NCBI GenBank assembly: GCA_022787565.1
Contig: JALFVN010000015.1
Span: 1-54,190 of the forward strand
Source: Clostridiales bacterium
Lineage (GTDB): Bacteria; Bacillota; Clostridia; Oscillospirales; Oscillospiraceae
DNA: 54,190 nucleotides
Reading direction: 5' to 3'
The position numbers and the translations under genes were made by a program. The notes under the pieces are model-generated. The model saw nothing but the letters and a program-made list of their open reading frames with translations, searched no databases and had not been told where the DNA came from. Positions 9,112 to 18,145 of the stretch are shown piece by piece; the first letter of the stretch is position 1, and the number at the start of each line of letters is the position of its first letter.

Positions 9112-9996
9112 TCAGTTTACGGCAACTGCTCCGGCGTCTGCGATAATGGAAGCGGCGTCTGCGGAGGTGATGTAGTCAAAGAAGGCCTGAGCTGCGGGAG
9201 AAAGCTCCTCACCCTCGCGGGTTACCAGAACGAAGGGGCGCTGTACCAGATAGCTGCCGTCCTTAACGGTCTCCTCGGAGGGAGCAACACCTTCAACAAC
9301 GAGAGCCTTAACCGTGTCGCCGATAGAGGCAAGAGAGGCATAACCGATGGCGTCGGGGTTCTGGGCAACGGAGGTGATCACGTCGCCGGTGCTGGTCAGC
9401 TCCTGGCGGTAAACGCAGGCATCAGCGGTTTTGGTGATGCTTTCAAAGCCGTCTCTGGTGCCGCTGCCGGCTTCACGGCCGATCACAACGATCTCGGCGT
9501 CATTTCCGCCAAGCTCACTCCAGTTGGTAATCTCACCGGTGTAGATCTTAGCAATCTGCTCAAGGCTCAGTTCGCCGACAGGGTTTTCGGGGTTGACGAT
9601 AACGGCAATGCCGTCAAGGGCCAGCACGGTAGCCTTAAGTCCGCTGGCTGCTTCCTCGTCCTTCAGGTTGCGGCTGGAAAGGCCGATATCGCAGCGGCCT
9701 TCGGTCACGGCGGTGATGCCGCTGCCGGAACCGGTGGGGTTATAGGTGAAGTTTACATCAGGGTTTGCTTCGGTAAAGGCCTCGCCCAGTGCGCCAATGA
9801 CCTTTTCCATGGAGGTGGAGCCGTCGGTGGAAACAGAGCCGCTGAGCTTTTCTGCCGGTGCGGCGCTTTCCGCTGCGGCAGGCGCTTCGGAAGGCGCGGT
9901 GGAGGCTGCGGGTGCAGCAGCGTTGTTTCCGCAGCCGGAAAGAACCGCTGCCAGCATTACTGCCGTAAGGATAATACCCATAATACGCTTTTTCAT
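9112..9996 (-). CDS. pstS: Phosphate-binding lipoprotein PstS
   Basis: This 294-residue protein starts with a lipoprotein signal peptide ending at Leu-Ser-Gly-Cys (Cys22), so it is anchored to the outer face of the membrane. A low-complexity Ala/Ser/Pro/Glu linker (about residues 26-50) precedes the solute-binding domain. The phosphate-binding elements STSMEKV, PTGSGSGI and REAGSGTRDGFE are visible. It is the first gene of the pst operon, with a Pho-box-like repeat about 90 bases upstream. Confidence 0.95.
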   Translation of the reverse strand: MKKRIMGIILTAVMLAAVLSGCGNNAAAPAASTAPSEAPAAAESAAPAEKLSGSVSTDGSTSMEKVIGALGEAFTEANPDVNFTYNPTGSGSGITAVTEGRCDIGLSSRNLKDEEAASGLKATVLALDGIAVIVNPENPVGELSLEQIAKIYTGEITNWSELGGNDAEIVVIGREAGSGTRDGFESITKTADACVYRQELTSTGDVITSVAQNPDAIGYASLASIGDTVKALVVEGVAPSEETVKDGSYLVQRPFVLVTREGEELSPAAQAFFDYITSADAASIIADAGAVAVN

Positions 9997-10086
9997 TTTG
10001 TATATCTCCTTCGATACATTCTTATAATCATTTCCGATTACGCTTTTGATGATAGCGCATCAAGGTAAGCTCCAATATCGTGATGA

Positions 10087-10103
10087 TGTAAAAACCATGT
10101 AAA
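10087..10103 (-). promoter_or_regulatory. Pho-box-like direct repeat upstream of pstS
   Basis: On the minus strand TTTACA occurs twice with an 11-base period (10098-10103 and 10087-10092), each followed by T, with GGT/T-rich bases between. PhoP/PhoB proteins bind direct hexamer or heptamer repeats spaced by one helical turn, for example TT(A/T)ACA in Bacillus. Its position about 90 bases before the pstS start fits an activator site. Confidence 0.65.
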
Positions 10104-10145
10104 CCTGCGTTTGAAGGAAATCGTTTCAAATCTTGAAAAAAATGC

Positions 10146-10174
10146 TTGAATTGTGGGGGGCTATATGGTATACT
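10146..10174 (+). promoter_or_regulatory. Sigma-A-type promoter of secG
   Basis: The -35 element is TTGAAT (10146-10151) and the -10 element is TATACT (10169-10174), with a 17-base spacer. Transcription should start near 10181, about 38 bases before the secG ATG. Confidence 0.75.
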
Positions 10175-10218
10175 TTCCAATGCTGTTAATTCGTAAAATA
10201 TCGAAAGGATTGAAATAA

Positions 10219-10455
10219 ATGTCTGTACTCACTATCATTCTCACTGTTCTTCAGCTTCTCTCCGGTCTGGCCGTCACTGTCGTCGTTCTGATGCAGAGCG
10301 GCAAGAGCGCAGGACTTTCCGGCGCCATCTCCGGCGGTGCAGAGACCTTCCTGTCCAAAGGTAAGGCCAAGACCTGGGACGCAAAGCTGGCCAAGGCCAC
10401 AAAGTGGTTCGCCCTGGCTTTCGTTCTGCTGACTCTGCTGCTGAACCTGATCTGA
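10219..10455 (+). CDS. secG: Preprotein translocase subunit SecG
   Basis: The 78-residue protein has two membrane helices (about residues 3-22 and 57-77). The central Gly/Ser-rich loop (SGKSAGLSGAISGGAETF) is the hallmark of SecG. It is an accessory subunit of the SecYEG channel. The gene has its own promoter and terminator, so it is monocistronic here, although in many Clostridia secG precedes rnr and smpB. Confidence 0.93.
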   Translation: MSVLTIILTVLQLLSGLAVTVVVLMQSGKSAGLSGAISGGAETFLSKGKAKTWDAKLAKATKWFALAFVLLTLLLNLI

Positions 10456-10472
10456 ATAATTATAAAACCGTG

Positions 10473-10526
10473 AAATGCTCCCCCTGCGAGAGACAGTGAA
10501 AATTGTCCGGGTCAGGGGGAGCATTT
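10473..10526 (+). terminator. Terminator-like hairpin after secG
   Basis: A perfect 14-bp stem (10473-10486 with 10513-10526) starts with AAATGCTCCCCC and encloses a 26-base loop. Its lower stem of A and T at the two ends makes it usable from both sides; it also lies beyond the end of the minus-strand catabolic operon. Confidence 0.75.
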
Positions 10527-10586
10527 CCTTGCGTTCTGGTACTTACAGCTTGATTATATTCCAGAGTAAATTATTCTGTTTATCTC

Positions 10587-11405
10587 TTATTTTTCGTATT
10601 CACGGCGATATTTTTTTACCTGTTCCATAAATGCTTTGACACGCAACAGGTCAACGTGATTTTCGAACTTCCCTTCTTCTTTAAATGTAGTACCCACGGT
10701 TGCTCCATCTGATGTCTTTAACTTTTCAATAATATTGTCAGTACGGCAGCCAGTACCGGTAAAAACAGGGACACCGTTTGTAACTTTTCTGATTTGCCCA
10801 ATGACATTTGACTCTGGCTCTTGTCCAGCGTGGAACCCCATAAGAAGGAATGCATCCGGTTTACAGGAAAAAATCGTTGATCTTGCAATTGCGGTAAGCT
10901 CGCGCTTCACAATATATTCATCTGCCTCGTTATTGATGAAATAGAGCAGCTTGCAGTCATCAAGGCCAAGTGCTTTTTTTCTGCGAAGGACGGTTGCTAT
11001 ATCGGGTACGATTATCCCACAGTCGCCGGCATACACGCCGGTAAAAAGACCACGGACAAAATTTGCTGAAACAGCGGCTGCCAGTTCTATGGACGCAAGC
11101 ACATCAGACTCGCAATCAACCCCGAAGGGCACGCTTATTTCGCTCTTCAATTCGCCAATTACTCTCGCCATTGCGCAAGGACCGATCATATCAACTTTGG
11201 TCTGATAAGGCAGAGAGAACTCATTCGAAAAAAGGATGCCGTCGACGCCTCCATCCTGGAGCGCGTGCAGATCCTTTCTGGCCTCTTCTACCGTTTTTTC
11301 CATGCTGTCTCCCTGACGGAAAAGCGGATCCCCAGGAAAGGCATTCAGATGAAGCAGCGCGATTATCGGTTTTTCTACGCCGAACATTTCTCTGCACCAA
11401 TTCAT
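10587..11405 (-). CDS. BtpA/SgcQ family protein
   Basis: The 272-residue protein matches the BtpA/SgcQ family, TIM-barrel proteins of uncertain reaction. SgcQ is encoded in the E. coli sgc carbohydrate operon. Family features are seen at LLHLNAFPGDP (about residues 17-27), FGVDCESD, and the phosphate-binding-like VFTGTGCRTDN (about residues 215-225). It is the last gene of the minus-strand catabolic cluster, 87 bases after the amidohydrolase gene, and has its own strong Shine-Dalgarno GAGGAGA. Its link with sugar operons supports a carbohydrate role, but the substrate is unknown. Confidence 0.85.
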   Translation of the reverse strand: MNWCREMFGVEKPIIALLHLNAFPGDPLFRQGDSMEKTVEEARKDLHALQDGGVDGILFSNEFSLPYQTKVDMIGPCAMARVIGELKSEISVPFGVDCESDVLASIELAAAVSANFVRGLFTGVYAGDCGIIVPDIATVLRRKKALGLDDCKLLYFINNEADEYIVKRELTAIARSTIFSCKPDAFLLMGFHAGQEPESNVIGQIRKVTNGVPVFTGTGCRTDNIIEKLKTSDGATVGTTFKEEGKFENHVDLLRVKAFMEQVKKYRREYEK

Positions 11406-11492
11406 AATCTTGTCTCCTCTTTTACATGCATACGCATGGTTTTATTTCGGGCCTTTCAGCTTCATTCCCGCCGGCTGAGAGGTCCTTTTTGT

Positions 11493-13115
11493 TCAGGCTT
11501 CATACACGATTTTTCCGTCCATCATGGTAAGAAGAACTCTGCACTGCGGAATTTGCCCGGGAGGAACGCGAAAAAGATCACGGTCAAGAACGATCAAATC
11601 CGCAAATTTACCCGGGCTGAGTGTGCCAATTTCCTTCTCTCTGTTTGTGGAGTATGCTCCTCCATAAGTATAGGCCCGAAGAGTCTCTCCGATCGTGACG
11701 GCTTCCTCTGGATTTATCCCCGTCGGTTTTCCGTCATATCCTACTCTTGTTACCGCGTAAAAGATGGATGCAAAAGGATCATAATCAACGACCGGATAAT
11801 CTGTACCGAATGCCAATGTAGCTCCTGCATCCAGAAAAGATCGGAACGGCCACTCCCACCGGCATCTCGCTTCCCCTATACGACTGATTTTTTCATTATT
11901 TTCAAGGGGCAGATGCCGCGGCTGCATGGAGGGCACGATATTCATTTTTGCAAAGCGTGGTATATCATCAGGATGAATGTTTTCAATATGCTCTATGGCA
12001 TTTCTAAGTTTACTCGTATCATTGACTTCTGCTGATTTTTCAAAGCAGTCAAGTGCAAGCTGCACCGAACCATCCGCAATACAATGCAAACGCACGCCAA
12101 ATCCGTGACGGTTTGCTGAAAGAACCGCTTTTTCATAAAACTCTCTCGGATTCAACGTAGCTCCCCGTGTTTCGGGCTTGTCCGCATACGGTTCAAGAAG
12201 GAAGCCGGTATAGGTAGATGTGACCCCATCCACCATTCCTTTTGCGCCGATCACACAAAGCCGTTCAGAATGAAAACGCCGGCAGAGTTGATGCAATTCC
12301 CGCTGCTCTTCATCATCCTTCAATCCGGGATAAAGATATATGCGCATTGTAAGATCCCCGCTTTTTTCAATACGTTCCAGCGCGTCATAATTCATTCCGG
12401 GCAGAACTCCGGACATTTCACAGAGACTTGTTATGCCAAAACGGTTCATATCTTTTATGAGTTTTCGCTCGACTTCTTCGTCAATTTCCGCATCAGGCTG
12501 ATTCACCATGGCAGCTCCGAAATGAAACCAGGCATTTTCTCGCAGTACGCCGCTCGGTGAACCATCGGGAAGCTTAACGACATCATTGGTATACTCGGGT
12601 AAGGACGGATCAAAGCCGTAGTTTTCAGTAAGTTCTTTCAATGCTTTGCTGTTTACCCAACCGGTATGAGCATCTGCGGCAGCTAAATACACCGGTTTAT
12701 CCGGTACGGCATTATCCAACGTAAATTTTGTTGGCAGAGCCGCGTCACCCCAGCACGCGGGAAACCAACCTTGTCCAATAATACGCTTCAGATCTGGATG
12801 CTTTTGGGCAAAGTTATGCACCATTTCCGCACATTCTTGCTCGGATTTTGAGTCAAACAGATCATTGAGAAAATACGAGCTGGAGAAAAGCGCACCAGCG
12901 GGAAAATGCGCATGGGCCTCTACGAAGCCAGGCATAATCAGGCGATCGCCATAATCACGGATCTCTGTGTTGGAACAAATAAAGGCATCAAGCTCTGCCC
13001 TGGTACCCACAGACAGGATCCTGTTCGCTTTTATTGCTACTCCACCTGAAAATGTATTCTCATTTTCGGCAGTAAATATGGAGTCAGAATACAAAACATA
13101 ATCTGCTTTATTCAT
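11493..13115 (-). CDS. YtcJ-type amidohydrolase (cluster copy)
   Basis: This 540-residue metal-dependent hydrolase is of the amidohydrolase_3 family. The His-x-His pair is in EAHAHF (about residues 64-69). Later ligands are seen in LHCIADGS, AIEHIENI and the Asp of FGTDYPVVDYDP (about residue 446). It is related to the protein at 2558-4150 but clearly diverged. It lies 27 bases after the NhaC-type transporter gene, which suggests that the imported compound carries an amide or similar bond that is hydrolysed first. The exact substrate is not inferable from sequence. Confidence 0.85.
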   Translation of the reverse strand: MNKADYVLYSDSIFTAENENTFSGGVAIKANRILSVGTRAELDAFICSNTEIRDYGDRLIMPGFVEAHAHFPAGALFSSSYFLNDLFDSKSEQECAEMVHNFAQKHPDLKRIIGQGWFPACWGDAALPTKFTLDNAVPDKPVYLAAADAHTGWVNSKALKELTENYGFDPSLPEYTNDVVKLPDGSPSGVLRENAWFHFGAAMVNQPDAEIDEEVERKLIKDMNRFGITSLCEMSGVLPGMNYDALERIEKSGDLTMRIYLYPGLKDDEEQRELHQLCRRFHSERLCVIGAKGMVDGVTSTYTGFLLEPYADKPETRGATLNPREFYEKAVLSANRHGFGVRLHCIADGSVQLALDCFEKSAEVNDTSKLRNAIEHIENIHPDDIPRFAKMNIVPSMQPRHLPLENNEKISRIGEARCRWEWPFRSFLDAGATLAFGTDYPVVDYDPFASIFYAVTRVGYDGKPTGINPEEAVTIGETLRAYTYGGAYSTNREKEIGTLSPGKFADLIVLDRDLFRVPPGQIPQCRVLLTMMDGKIVYEA

Positions 13116-13142
13116 TTTTACCTCACAATTTTCCCTATCACG

Positions 13143-14522
13143 TTACATCTGCTGTATAAAACCAGCAATAAGAAATGCTGCAATCGTCAGAAAATATGAT
13201 ACAAGCGCATACGGGAGCGTTGCTTTTGTCTGATAAATTGGCTTAATATCCACCGCTCTTGAAGCAATTAAGACCGCATCGCCTGCGACATAGGTTGTAC
13301 TGCCTGCTGTTGCAGCACAGACGAGAGCCATACACGATAAAAGAGGATCGATGCCAAGGGCCTTCGCAATAGGTACAACAATCGGCATAAAGAGCATTGA
13401 ACCATCCCAGAAGCCGCCGGCAGAAAAGGTGTATGCAGCGCAGAAAGCAAAAACAAGGGCCGGAAAAGTAAAGGAAGCATTTTCAAAAACGGGTGTTATC
13501 ACAGCAACAATGAATTCAGCAAGGCCTGTGGCTTTATTGATCTCAACAAGCCCCAAAGCCACAGCAATCACGCAGCAAACCTGAACATTTCCAGCAATTC
13601 CTTCAAAAGCAGCATCGAAGATTTTCCAGATACTAAGCTTCCTGCTGACAAGCAGCATTAGGGCTGTCACGAAAATTGCTCCCAAACAGCCTACAAGAAC
13701 ATCATTCGTTATGATGGTTAAGGCTGTAATAACAATCATCGGTATGAGAAAAAATATTGGATTGGCCTTTTCCTGACTGCCCGGGCTTTCCGGGTCTGCC
13801 TTGATTTCTTTCTCATCCGCGCTGCGCTCCGCTGTACATACGATCCCTGTTCCTTTTGCATATTGGTCATCTTTTTTACTTATTCCCAAAAGCGGAAAGA
13901 CACCAAAAATAACAAGCAGGCATATGATCAGACTGATCCATGCGTAAAACAAATACGGTATACCCGCAAGATATGCCCCGAATCCACTGCCGTTCACAAC
14001 GATTCCATAGTCTTCAAATAACCCGCTGTAAAACACCGCCCATGTTGAAATCGGGATCAGAACACATACCGGTGCCGCTGTGCAGTTAACAACAAAGCCG
14101 AATAGAGTACGCGGTACCTTATGCCTGTCGCAAATACGCTTCATAGAAGCCGCCACTGCCATGTTGTTGAGATAATCGTCAACACAAATGATCCAGCCAA
14201 GCAGATAGGTCAGGAGCAAAGCTTTCTTTCTTGAGTTTGCAAATTTCCCCAGCCAGTGCGCAAAATATAGGGCGTAATCCGATACGATAAGCAGCCTTAT
14301 CAGTATTCCAAACAAAGCCAGCAGCATAAAAAGATATCCCACAGTACCGCCCATAAACGCCAGTTGTATTTTCTCTATCCATACGGCAGGAAAATTAATG
14401 CCGCCGATAAGTATTGCACCAACCAACGAAGCGGCCGTTAGCGCCAGCAAAGTTCTTCTGGTCGTAAAAACCAGCACAAGCAAAACAATGATCGGAAGCA
14501 GCGACAACACACCAAGATTCAT
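13143..14522 (-). CDS. NhaC-family Na+/H+ antiporter-like transporter 1
   Basis: The 459-residue protein has about 11-12 membrane helices. It carries the paired-domain features of NhaC (Na+/H+ antiporter) proteins, such as DDYLNNMAVAASMKRICDRHKVPR (about residues 115-138) and the second-half segment SAGGFWDGSMLFMPIVVPIAKALG. Members of this group also exchange small organic anions or amines. Sitting in a catabolic operon without any ABC or PTS genes, it is likely a substrate carrier. A hydrophilic loop of about 45 charged residues lies near residue 230. A 10-bp tandem repeat lies just upstream of its ribosome binding site. Confidence 0.85.
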   Translation of the reverse strand: MNLGVLSLLPIIVLLVLVFTTRRTLLALTAASLVGAILIGGINFPAVWIEKIQLAFMGGTVGYLFMLLALFGILIRLLIVSDYALYFAHWLGKFANSRKKALLLTYLLGWIICVDDYLNNMAVAASMKRICDRHKVPRTLFGFVVNCTAAPVCVLIPISTWAVFYSGLFEDYGIVVNGSGFGAYLAGIPYLFYAWISLIICLLVIFGVFPLLGISKKDDQYAKGTGIVCTAERSADEKEIKADPESPGSQEKANPIFFLIPMIVITALTIITNDVLVGCLGAIFVTALMLLVSRKLSIWKIFDAAFEGIAGNVQVCCVIAVALGLVEINKATGLAEFIVAVITPVFENASFTFPALVFAFCAAYTFSAGGFWDGSMLFMPIVVPIAKALGIDPLLSCMALVCAATAGSTTYVAGDAVLIASRAVDIKPIYQTKATLPYALVSYFLTIAAFLIAGFIQQM

Positions 14523-14540
14523 TTAACAACCCCTCTGTCA

Positions 14541-14576
14541 TCTTTTTAAGTCTTTTTAAGTCTTTTTAAGTCTTTA
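14541..14576 (-). repeat. 10-bp tandem repeat upstream of nhaC-1
   Basis: TCTTTTTAAG is repeated three times without error (14541-14570), followed by a partial fourth unit. It ends 19 bases before the nhaC-1 ATG and leaves the GAGGGG ribosome binding site intact. On the coding strand it reads CTTAAAAAGA, so it gives an A-rich leader. Confidence 0.95.
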
Positions 14577-14592
14577 TTGGTAGAATTCTTTT

Positions 14593-15384
14593 TCAAATCA
14601 GGTAAAAATGCTTCATCGCGTGGAAAACACCTTCTTCTTCTACGGTAAGCGTACACCAGTCTGCTGCGCATTTGACTTCCTCCGGCGAATCCCCCATTGC
14701 GATGCTTACATCCACGCTCTTCAACATTTCAAGATCATTTTGACTGTCACCTATTGCGTAACTTCGCATCCCATTGAATTCCGGAAGTGAGAGTACAAGT
14801 GAGATCCCACTTGCTTTATTTACCCCGTGAAGCCTCGTCTGTCCGTTTTGCGGAGAATACTCAACAAGATCTGAATGCTCTTCAATCAATGTTTTAAGAT
14901 TCCCCAGAGAATCCACGCTTTTATACTCCATATCAAGCGAAGAAATGTGGGCCAAAACCTCATTTCTGTACAGATCGTCAAGCCTACGCACAACGCCGGT
15001 TTCAAGCTGAGAGGGTACCATGTACTCAGTACGCAACACCTCATTTTTTCCCAGGATGAGCGCCGGTATCTTTTGATCAATAAGGGCTTTAACTGTTTTC
15101 AGAAGCATGTCACGCGGGATAAAACGATGCCTCAACTCATGATTGCCTACACAGACGATGGCGCCCATGCAGGAGATAACGCCGTCAAAGCCAAGGGAGT
15201 AGATGTCTTTGGATATATCTGCCGGCGACCTTCCCGTACACAGGAAAAGCTTATGTCCGCCTTTATGCAGCTGGGCAAAGCACTCCCTTGTCTTTAATGT
15301 TACTGTTTCTTCATACCGGCACAGCGTCCCGTCGATATCAAAAAAAATGGCCGAAGGCGGTGCCATATCATGATAATTTTCCAT
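14593..15384 (-). CDS. HAD-superfamily hydrolase, Cof/IIB type
   Basis: This protein of about 263 residues is a HAD phosphatase of the Cof-like IIB group. Motif I is FFDIDGTLC (Asp nucleophile near residue 15), motif II is LFLCTGR, and motif IV is AIGDSQNDLEML near the C-terminus. It probably dephosphorylates a sugar phosphate. The chosen ATG (15384) overlaps the end of the FGGY kinase gene by 17 bases and follows GAGGT; an ATG at 15366 is possible. The open frame extends further upstream, but that part lies inside the kinase gene. Confidence 0.85.
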   Translation of the reverse strand: MENYHDMAPPSAIFFDIDGTLCRYEETVTLKTRECFAQLHKGGHKLFLCTGRSPADISKDIYSLGFDGVISCMGAIVCVGNHELRHRFIPRDMLLKTVKALIDQKIPALILGKNEVLRTEYMVPSQLETGVVRRLDDLYRNEVLAHISSLDMEYKSVDSLGNLKTLIEEHSDLVEYSPQNGQTRLHGVNKASGISLVLSLPEFNGMRSYAIGDSQNDLEMLKSVDVSIAMGDSPEEVKCAADWCTLTVEEEGVFHAMKHFYLI

Positions 15385-16912
15385 TATAGTCTGATACCTC
15401 GTGCATGATAGGCTTAAGCGCCGAATAAAGCCTGCCATACCATTCCAGATATTGCTTATATCTTTCATGATTATCCATATCCGGGTTAAACTCGCTCCCG
15501 CTTCGTATATAGCTTTCCAGCGAGGCACAGCTTCCGATCGCGCCGGCACCAACCGCCGCGATCATGGCATCACCATAGGATGATCCTATGGTAACTGCGG
15601 CAGTTTTAACCGTAAAGCCAGTCACATCCGATATGATCTGAAGCCACTCGTGGTTTTGTGCACCGCCACCCACACACATGAAATTTCTGATCTCCAGTCC
15701 GTGCTCATTCAGAATTTGAATATGCTGGGCTATGGAATAGGCCACCCCTTCAAGCGCCGCCTTATACAAATGTGCGCGAGTGTGGCTTTGGAGCAGGCCA
15801 AAAAACACGCCTCTCGCTTTTGGATCATTGATTGGTGTGCGCTCTCCGGCAAAATACGGTAAAACAATGATACCATCGGAGCCGGCAGGTATTTCCCTGG
15901 CGCACTGGGCCATTCTGGCAAAGGCGTTTTCCCCTGTTTTCGCTTGCGCGGCGAGGTAATCCACAAATATATTGTCACGTAGCCATTTTGTCAGCGCGCC
16001 TGCCGTGTTTGTCCCGCCATCCTGACAAAAGGTTCCCGGGATAAGATAGTCCTCTGACCATATCCGCTCATCATCGATCATACGGTCGCTGCAATATATA
16101 ATATAGCAAGTCGATCCCAGCTGCACCATCAGATCCCCGGGCTGCAGAACCCCTGTGCTTATGGCTTCTGCGCCTGAGTCATCCGTCCCCGTAACAACGA
16201 GAGTCCCCGGTAAGAGCCCGGTTTGAGACGCCGCAATCTCAGTAACCGTACCAACCACTTCATGCATTTCATGGCCCTCGGCAAGCTGATCGGCCCTGCA
16301 ATACAGCTCTTCGGCGATTCCGGCGTCAACAGACAAGTCCGTACGGTAACAAGGCGCGAAAGAAGAGACCGCAAGATAACGGTCGATGACAAAGCGACCT
16401 GTCAGTTTAGCGGTAAGGTAAGAAGAGGCCGTAAGAAATTTATATGCTTTTTCATGTATCTCCGGCTCGTTGTTTTTTATCCAGAGAATCTTTGGCATAC
16501 AATCAGACGAGCAGAGCGGTCTATCCCCAAACAAGGAATACATTCTTTCCGGTCCGTAGTATTCCGTAATCTGATCGATTTCCCTGGTTGCTCTTGCGTC
16601 AATGCCGTAGAGAATCGCTTTGCGAAGCGGAACGCAATTTTCATCAACAGGAACAACATCTGCACTGAGCGCGCTTGCGCCTACGGCTTTGATCATTTCA
16701 GGATGTATCCCAGAGCGCCCGATCAGTTCATTTGACAGCTTGCAGAAATCGCCCCACCACACTTTTTCTGCATCATGTTCATAATAATTCGGTTTTGGAT
16801 TTTCCAACTCATGTGAGGTCACAGCCGAGCAGATGACCTGGCAGCAGCTATCGATGATGACCCCCTTGGACTCGTTTGTCCCGATATCGATTCCCATAAA
16901 AAAATCTGGCAT
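15368..16912 (-). CDS. FGGY-family carbohydrate kinase (xylulokinase-like)
   Basis: The 514-residue protein is an ATP-dependent sugar kinase of the FGGY fold. The N-terminal phosphate loop GIDIGTNESKGVIID (about residues 7-21) and the C-terminal CVGGGAQNHEWLQIISDVTG (about residues 416-435) are characteristic. The middle motif VVTGTDDSGAEAISTGV supplies the catalytic Asp region. It resembles xylulokinases, but substrate specificity within FGGY cannot be read from sequence. It is the third sugar kinase in the cluster, besides two of PfkB type, and has GGAGG seven bases before ATG. Confidence 0.88.
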   Translation of the reverse strand: MPDFFMGIDIGTNESKGVIIDSCCQVICSAVTSHELENPKPNYYEHDAEKVWWGDFCKLSNELIGRSGIHPEMIKAVGASALSADVVPVDENCVPLRKAILYGIDARATREIDQITEYYGPERMYSLFGDRPLCSSDCMPKILWIKNNEPEIHEKAYKFLTASSYLTAKLTGRFVIDRYLAVSSFAPCYRTDLSVDAGIAEELYCRADQLAEGHEMHEVVGTVTEIAASQTGLLPGTLVVTGTDDSGAEAISTGVLQPGDLMVQLGSTCYIIYCSDRMIDDERIWSEDYLIPGTFCQDGGTNTAGALTKWLRDNIFVDYLAAQAKTGENAFARMAQCAREIPAGSDGIIVLPYFAGERTPINDPKARGVFFGLLQSHTRAHLYKAALEGVAYSIAQHIQILNEHGLEIRNFMCVGGGAQNHEWLQIISDVTGFTVKTAAVTIGSSYGDAMIAAVGAGAIGSCASLESYIRSGSEFNPDMDNHERYKQYLEWYGRLYSALKPIMHEVSDYNGKLS

Positions 16913-16947
16913 TTCCGAACCTCCTTTTCTGCATGCTCAAAGCCGGT

Positions 16948-18048
16948 TCACAGAGTGAGGATGCTATTTATTTTTTGCTCCATATCAGCCGCCTCTTTCG
17001 CTTCAAGTTTTCCAAAACGATAGTGAAATGCCGTCTCTTGTCCGCCGCAAAGGCACTTTTGCAGCCCATGATTGACCGCGTAGGCTCGCCCCATATGGTT
17101 TCCGGTCGTTGGCAGAGCAAATCCGCAGGACATTTCGTCACCGGTCCAACTAAACCAACGCAGTCCATTGTTCAAAATTTTTGTTTCAAAACCTACATAA
17201 CATGCGCTCGCATCCGGGCGGATCATCATAGAGTGTGCCCATCCGCTTTCATCAGCGTTATAGTGGATACAAACGCATAGTTCGGGATTGTAGCACTGGT
17301 CCCTGAAGCTGAGAACATCGCCCAGATCCGGCTTTTCCGCAAGGCTTAAAGTATACTCACGCAAGCGCTTTGAATCTGCATCATTGAGCATATCTCCAGA
17401 GTCCGTCTCGAATACCTCAATATGCGCTTTGTCTTTAGGTGCGCTGTAAACCAGTCTTGCCCCGTCAACAGGCCTCCAGTTGATATGGGACATATACATA
17501 TAGCGAAAAAGCGTACTGCGCAAATTTCTGATATTGCATGTCATGTCAAGCAGCTTCTTTCCTGCATGGAGTCTGAGCGCAGGGCAAAAAGTATAGCTTG
17601 TATCAATGGAAAGCTTATACAGGTATTCGCCTTTGACTTCGATGTATTCTCCCTCTTCATCACTTCCGAGAATGATCGAAATGTTCCTGTACCTGGCATG
17701 AGGAAGCTCTCCGTGCATAGGATGCGCATCTTCCTCACTGGGATTTCCCATTGCAGTCAACCCGCAATGAATTAGAAAAGCTCCATAGCTTTCGTCGAAT
17801 ACGTTATCTGTTTCTTCCGGAATCTCAAACATGGATTTCATTGTCATGTCTTCATCGTCAATAAAAAGACGCCATATTTGCTGTCCCTGATATGGCAGCA
17901 GAATATATCTGACCGGGCCATTGCTTATTTCCAGTGCTTCTACTCCCGTTTCATATTTGAAGCATATTGCAGAAAAGCTGCCGCTGCGAAGCAGACACAA
18001 CGGTTTCTCTGAAAACATGGAGCGCTCCAGACTAATCTGTACAGTCAT
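16948..18048 (-). CDS. DUF4432 / aldose-1-epimerase-like protein
   Basis: This protein of about 366 residues resembles DUF4432 proteins, beta-sandwich relatives of aldose 1-epimerases (mutarotases) often found in sugar operons. The histidine-rich segment HPMHGELPHARY (about residues 108-119) corresponds to the galactose-mutarotase-type active-site His. The glycine and tryptophan pattern near LRWFSWTGDE (about residues 311-320) is also typical. The start at 18048 follows AAAGGAGG. It lies downstream of a terminator-like hairpin, so it may be expressed less than the first half of the operon. It probably interconverts sugar anomers or epimers. Confidence 0.8.
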   Translation of the reverse strand: MTVQISLERSMFSEKPLCLLRSGSFSAICFKYETGVEALEISNGPVRYILLPYQGQQIWRLFIDDEDMTMKSMFEIPEETDNVFDESYGAFLIHCGLTAMGNPSEEDAHPMHGELPHARYRNISIILGSDEEGEYIEVKGEYLYKLSIDTSYTFCPALRLHAGKKLLDMTCNIRNLRSTLFRYMYMSHINWRPVDGARLVYSAPKDKAHIEVFETDSGDMLNDADSKRLREYTLSLAEKPDLGDVLSFRDQCYNPELCVCIHYNADESGWAHSMMIRPDASACYVGFETKILNNGLRWFSWTGDEMSCGFALPTTGNHMGRAYAVNHGLQKCLCGGQETAFHYRFGKLEAKEAADMEQKINSILTL

Positions 18049-18075
18049 TTTTCCTCCTTTTTCCTGATAAAGTGT

Positions 18076-18109
18076 AAAAACGGCGCAACGCAAGAAAAGC
18101 GCTGCGCCG
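18076..18109 (-). terminator. Terminator inside the catabolic cluster, after nhaC-2
   Basis: On the minus strand a GC-rich stem (18103-18109 with 18081-18087, extended inside by three pairs) is followed directly by TTTTT (18080-18076). It separates the first six genes from the last six and could attenuate the distal half. Confidence 0.75.
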
Positions 18110-18145
18110 CTCAATCCAACAATTGATGTTTCTCTTTTTACTTCA

